Shown here: positions 14,349 through 15,302 of the stretch, piece by piece | How the letters are laid out: each line of letters begins with the position of its first letter | How positions within the stretch are numbered: position 1 is the stretch's first letter | NCBI GenBank assembly: GCA_946629405.1 | Contig: CAMOXW010000043.1 | Coordinates: forward strand, 1-15,302 | Source of the DNA: an uncultured Ruminococcus sp. | Lineage (GTDB): Bacteria > Bacillota_A > Clostridia > Oscillospirales > Ruminococcaceae | Reading direction: 5' to 3' | Length of the DNA: 15,302 nt | The notes under the pieces: generated by a model | Seen by the model: only the letters and a program-made list of their open reading frames with translations | What the model was told of the DNA's origin: nothing | Databases searched by the model: none | Made by a program: the position numbers and the translations under genes

Positions 14349-15302
<954 letters not shown>

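Overview
The window looks like chromosomal DNA of a monoderm Clostridia bacterium, most likely a Ruminococcus or close relative in the Oscillospiraceae. This is inferred from four things: a Trp T-box leader, a CIRCE/HrcA-controlled hrcA-grpE-dnaK cluster, a DnaK N-terminus that lacks the insertion typical of diderm DnaK, and separate secD and secF genes. Promoters are close to the sigma-A consensus with 17-bp spacers. No phage, plasmid, transposase, CRISPR, tRNA or rRNA gene was seen. Genus-level placement is tentative.

Left part (1-5302). A membrane protein with a His/Gly-rich tail, cut by the window edge, is followed by a consensus promoter and a roughly 330-nt tryptophan T-box leader. The leader controls a stand-alone TrpB2-type tryptophan synthase beta chain. 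On the minus strand comes a two-gene unit, an acyltransferase-3 membrane protein followed by an oligosaccharide flippase, with its own consensus promoter. It looks like a small module for modifying and exporting a surface glycan.

Middle (5303-9760). An aspartate kinase gene (minus strand) has a structured leader of about 150 nt. That leader holds a perfect 13-bp hairpin and a terminator-like hairpin and does not look like a lysine riboswitch. Divergently, a plus-strand operon encodes an FHA protein with 12 hexapeptide repeats, a PP2C phosphatase and a small single-pass membrane protein. This is a phospho-Ser/Thr signalling unit without an obvious kinase. It ends in a strong terminator that sits next to the terminator of the convergent secDF operon.

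Right part (9758-15302). secD-secF (minus strand) encodes the proton-driven Sec accessory complex; the secD start is probably a GTG, not the upstream ATG. A roughly 500-bp spacer then carries the secD promoter, degenerate heptad repeats, hairpins, and the CIRCE operator and promoter of the heat-shock operon. hrcA, grpE and the start of dnaK follow. The grpE-dnaK gap contains a striking element: four heptamer copies on each side form a 32-bp imperfect inverted repeat around two smaller hairpins. One of these shares a 13-mer with the secD-hrcA spacer, suggesting a dispersed repeat family.

Most of the window is conserved housekeeping sequence. The parts that merit a closer look are the heptad inverted-repeat element, the lysC leader, and the FHA protein, whose N-terminus may be a degenerate kinase-like domain.
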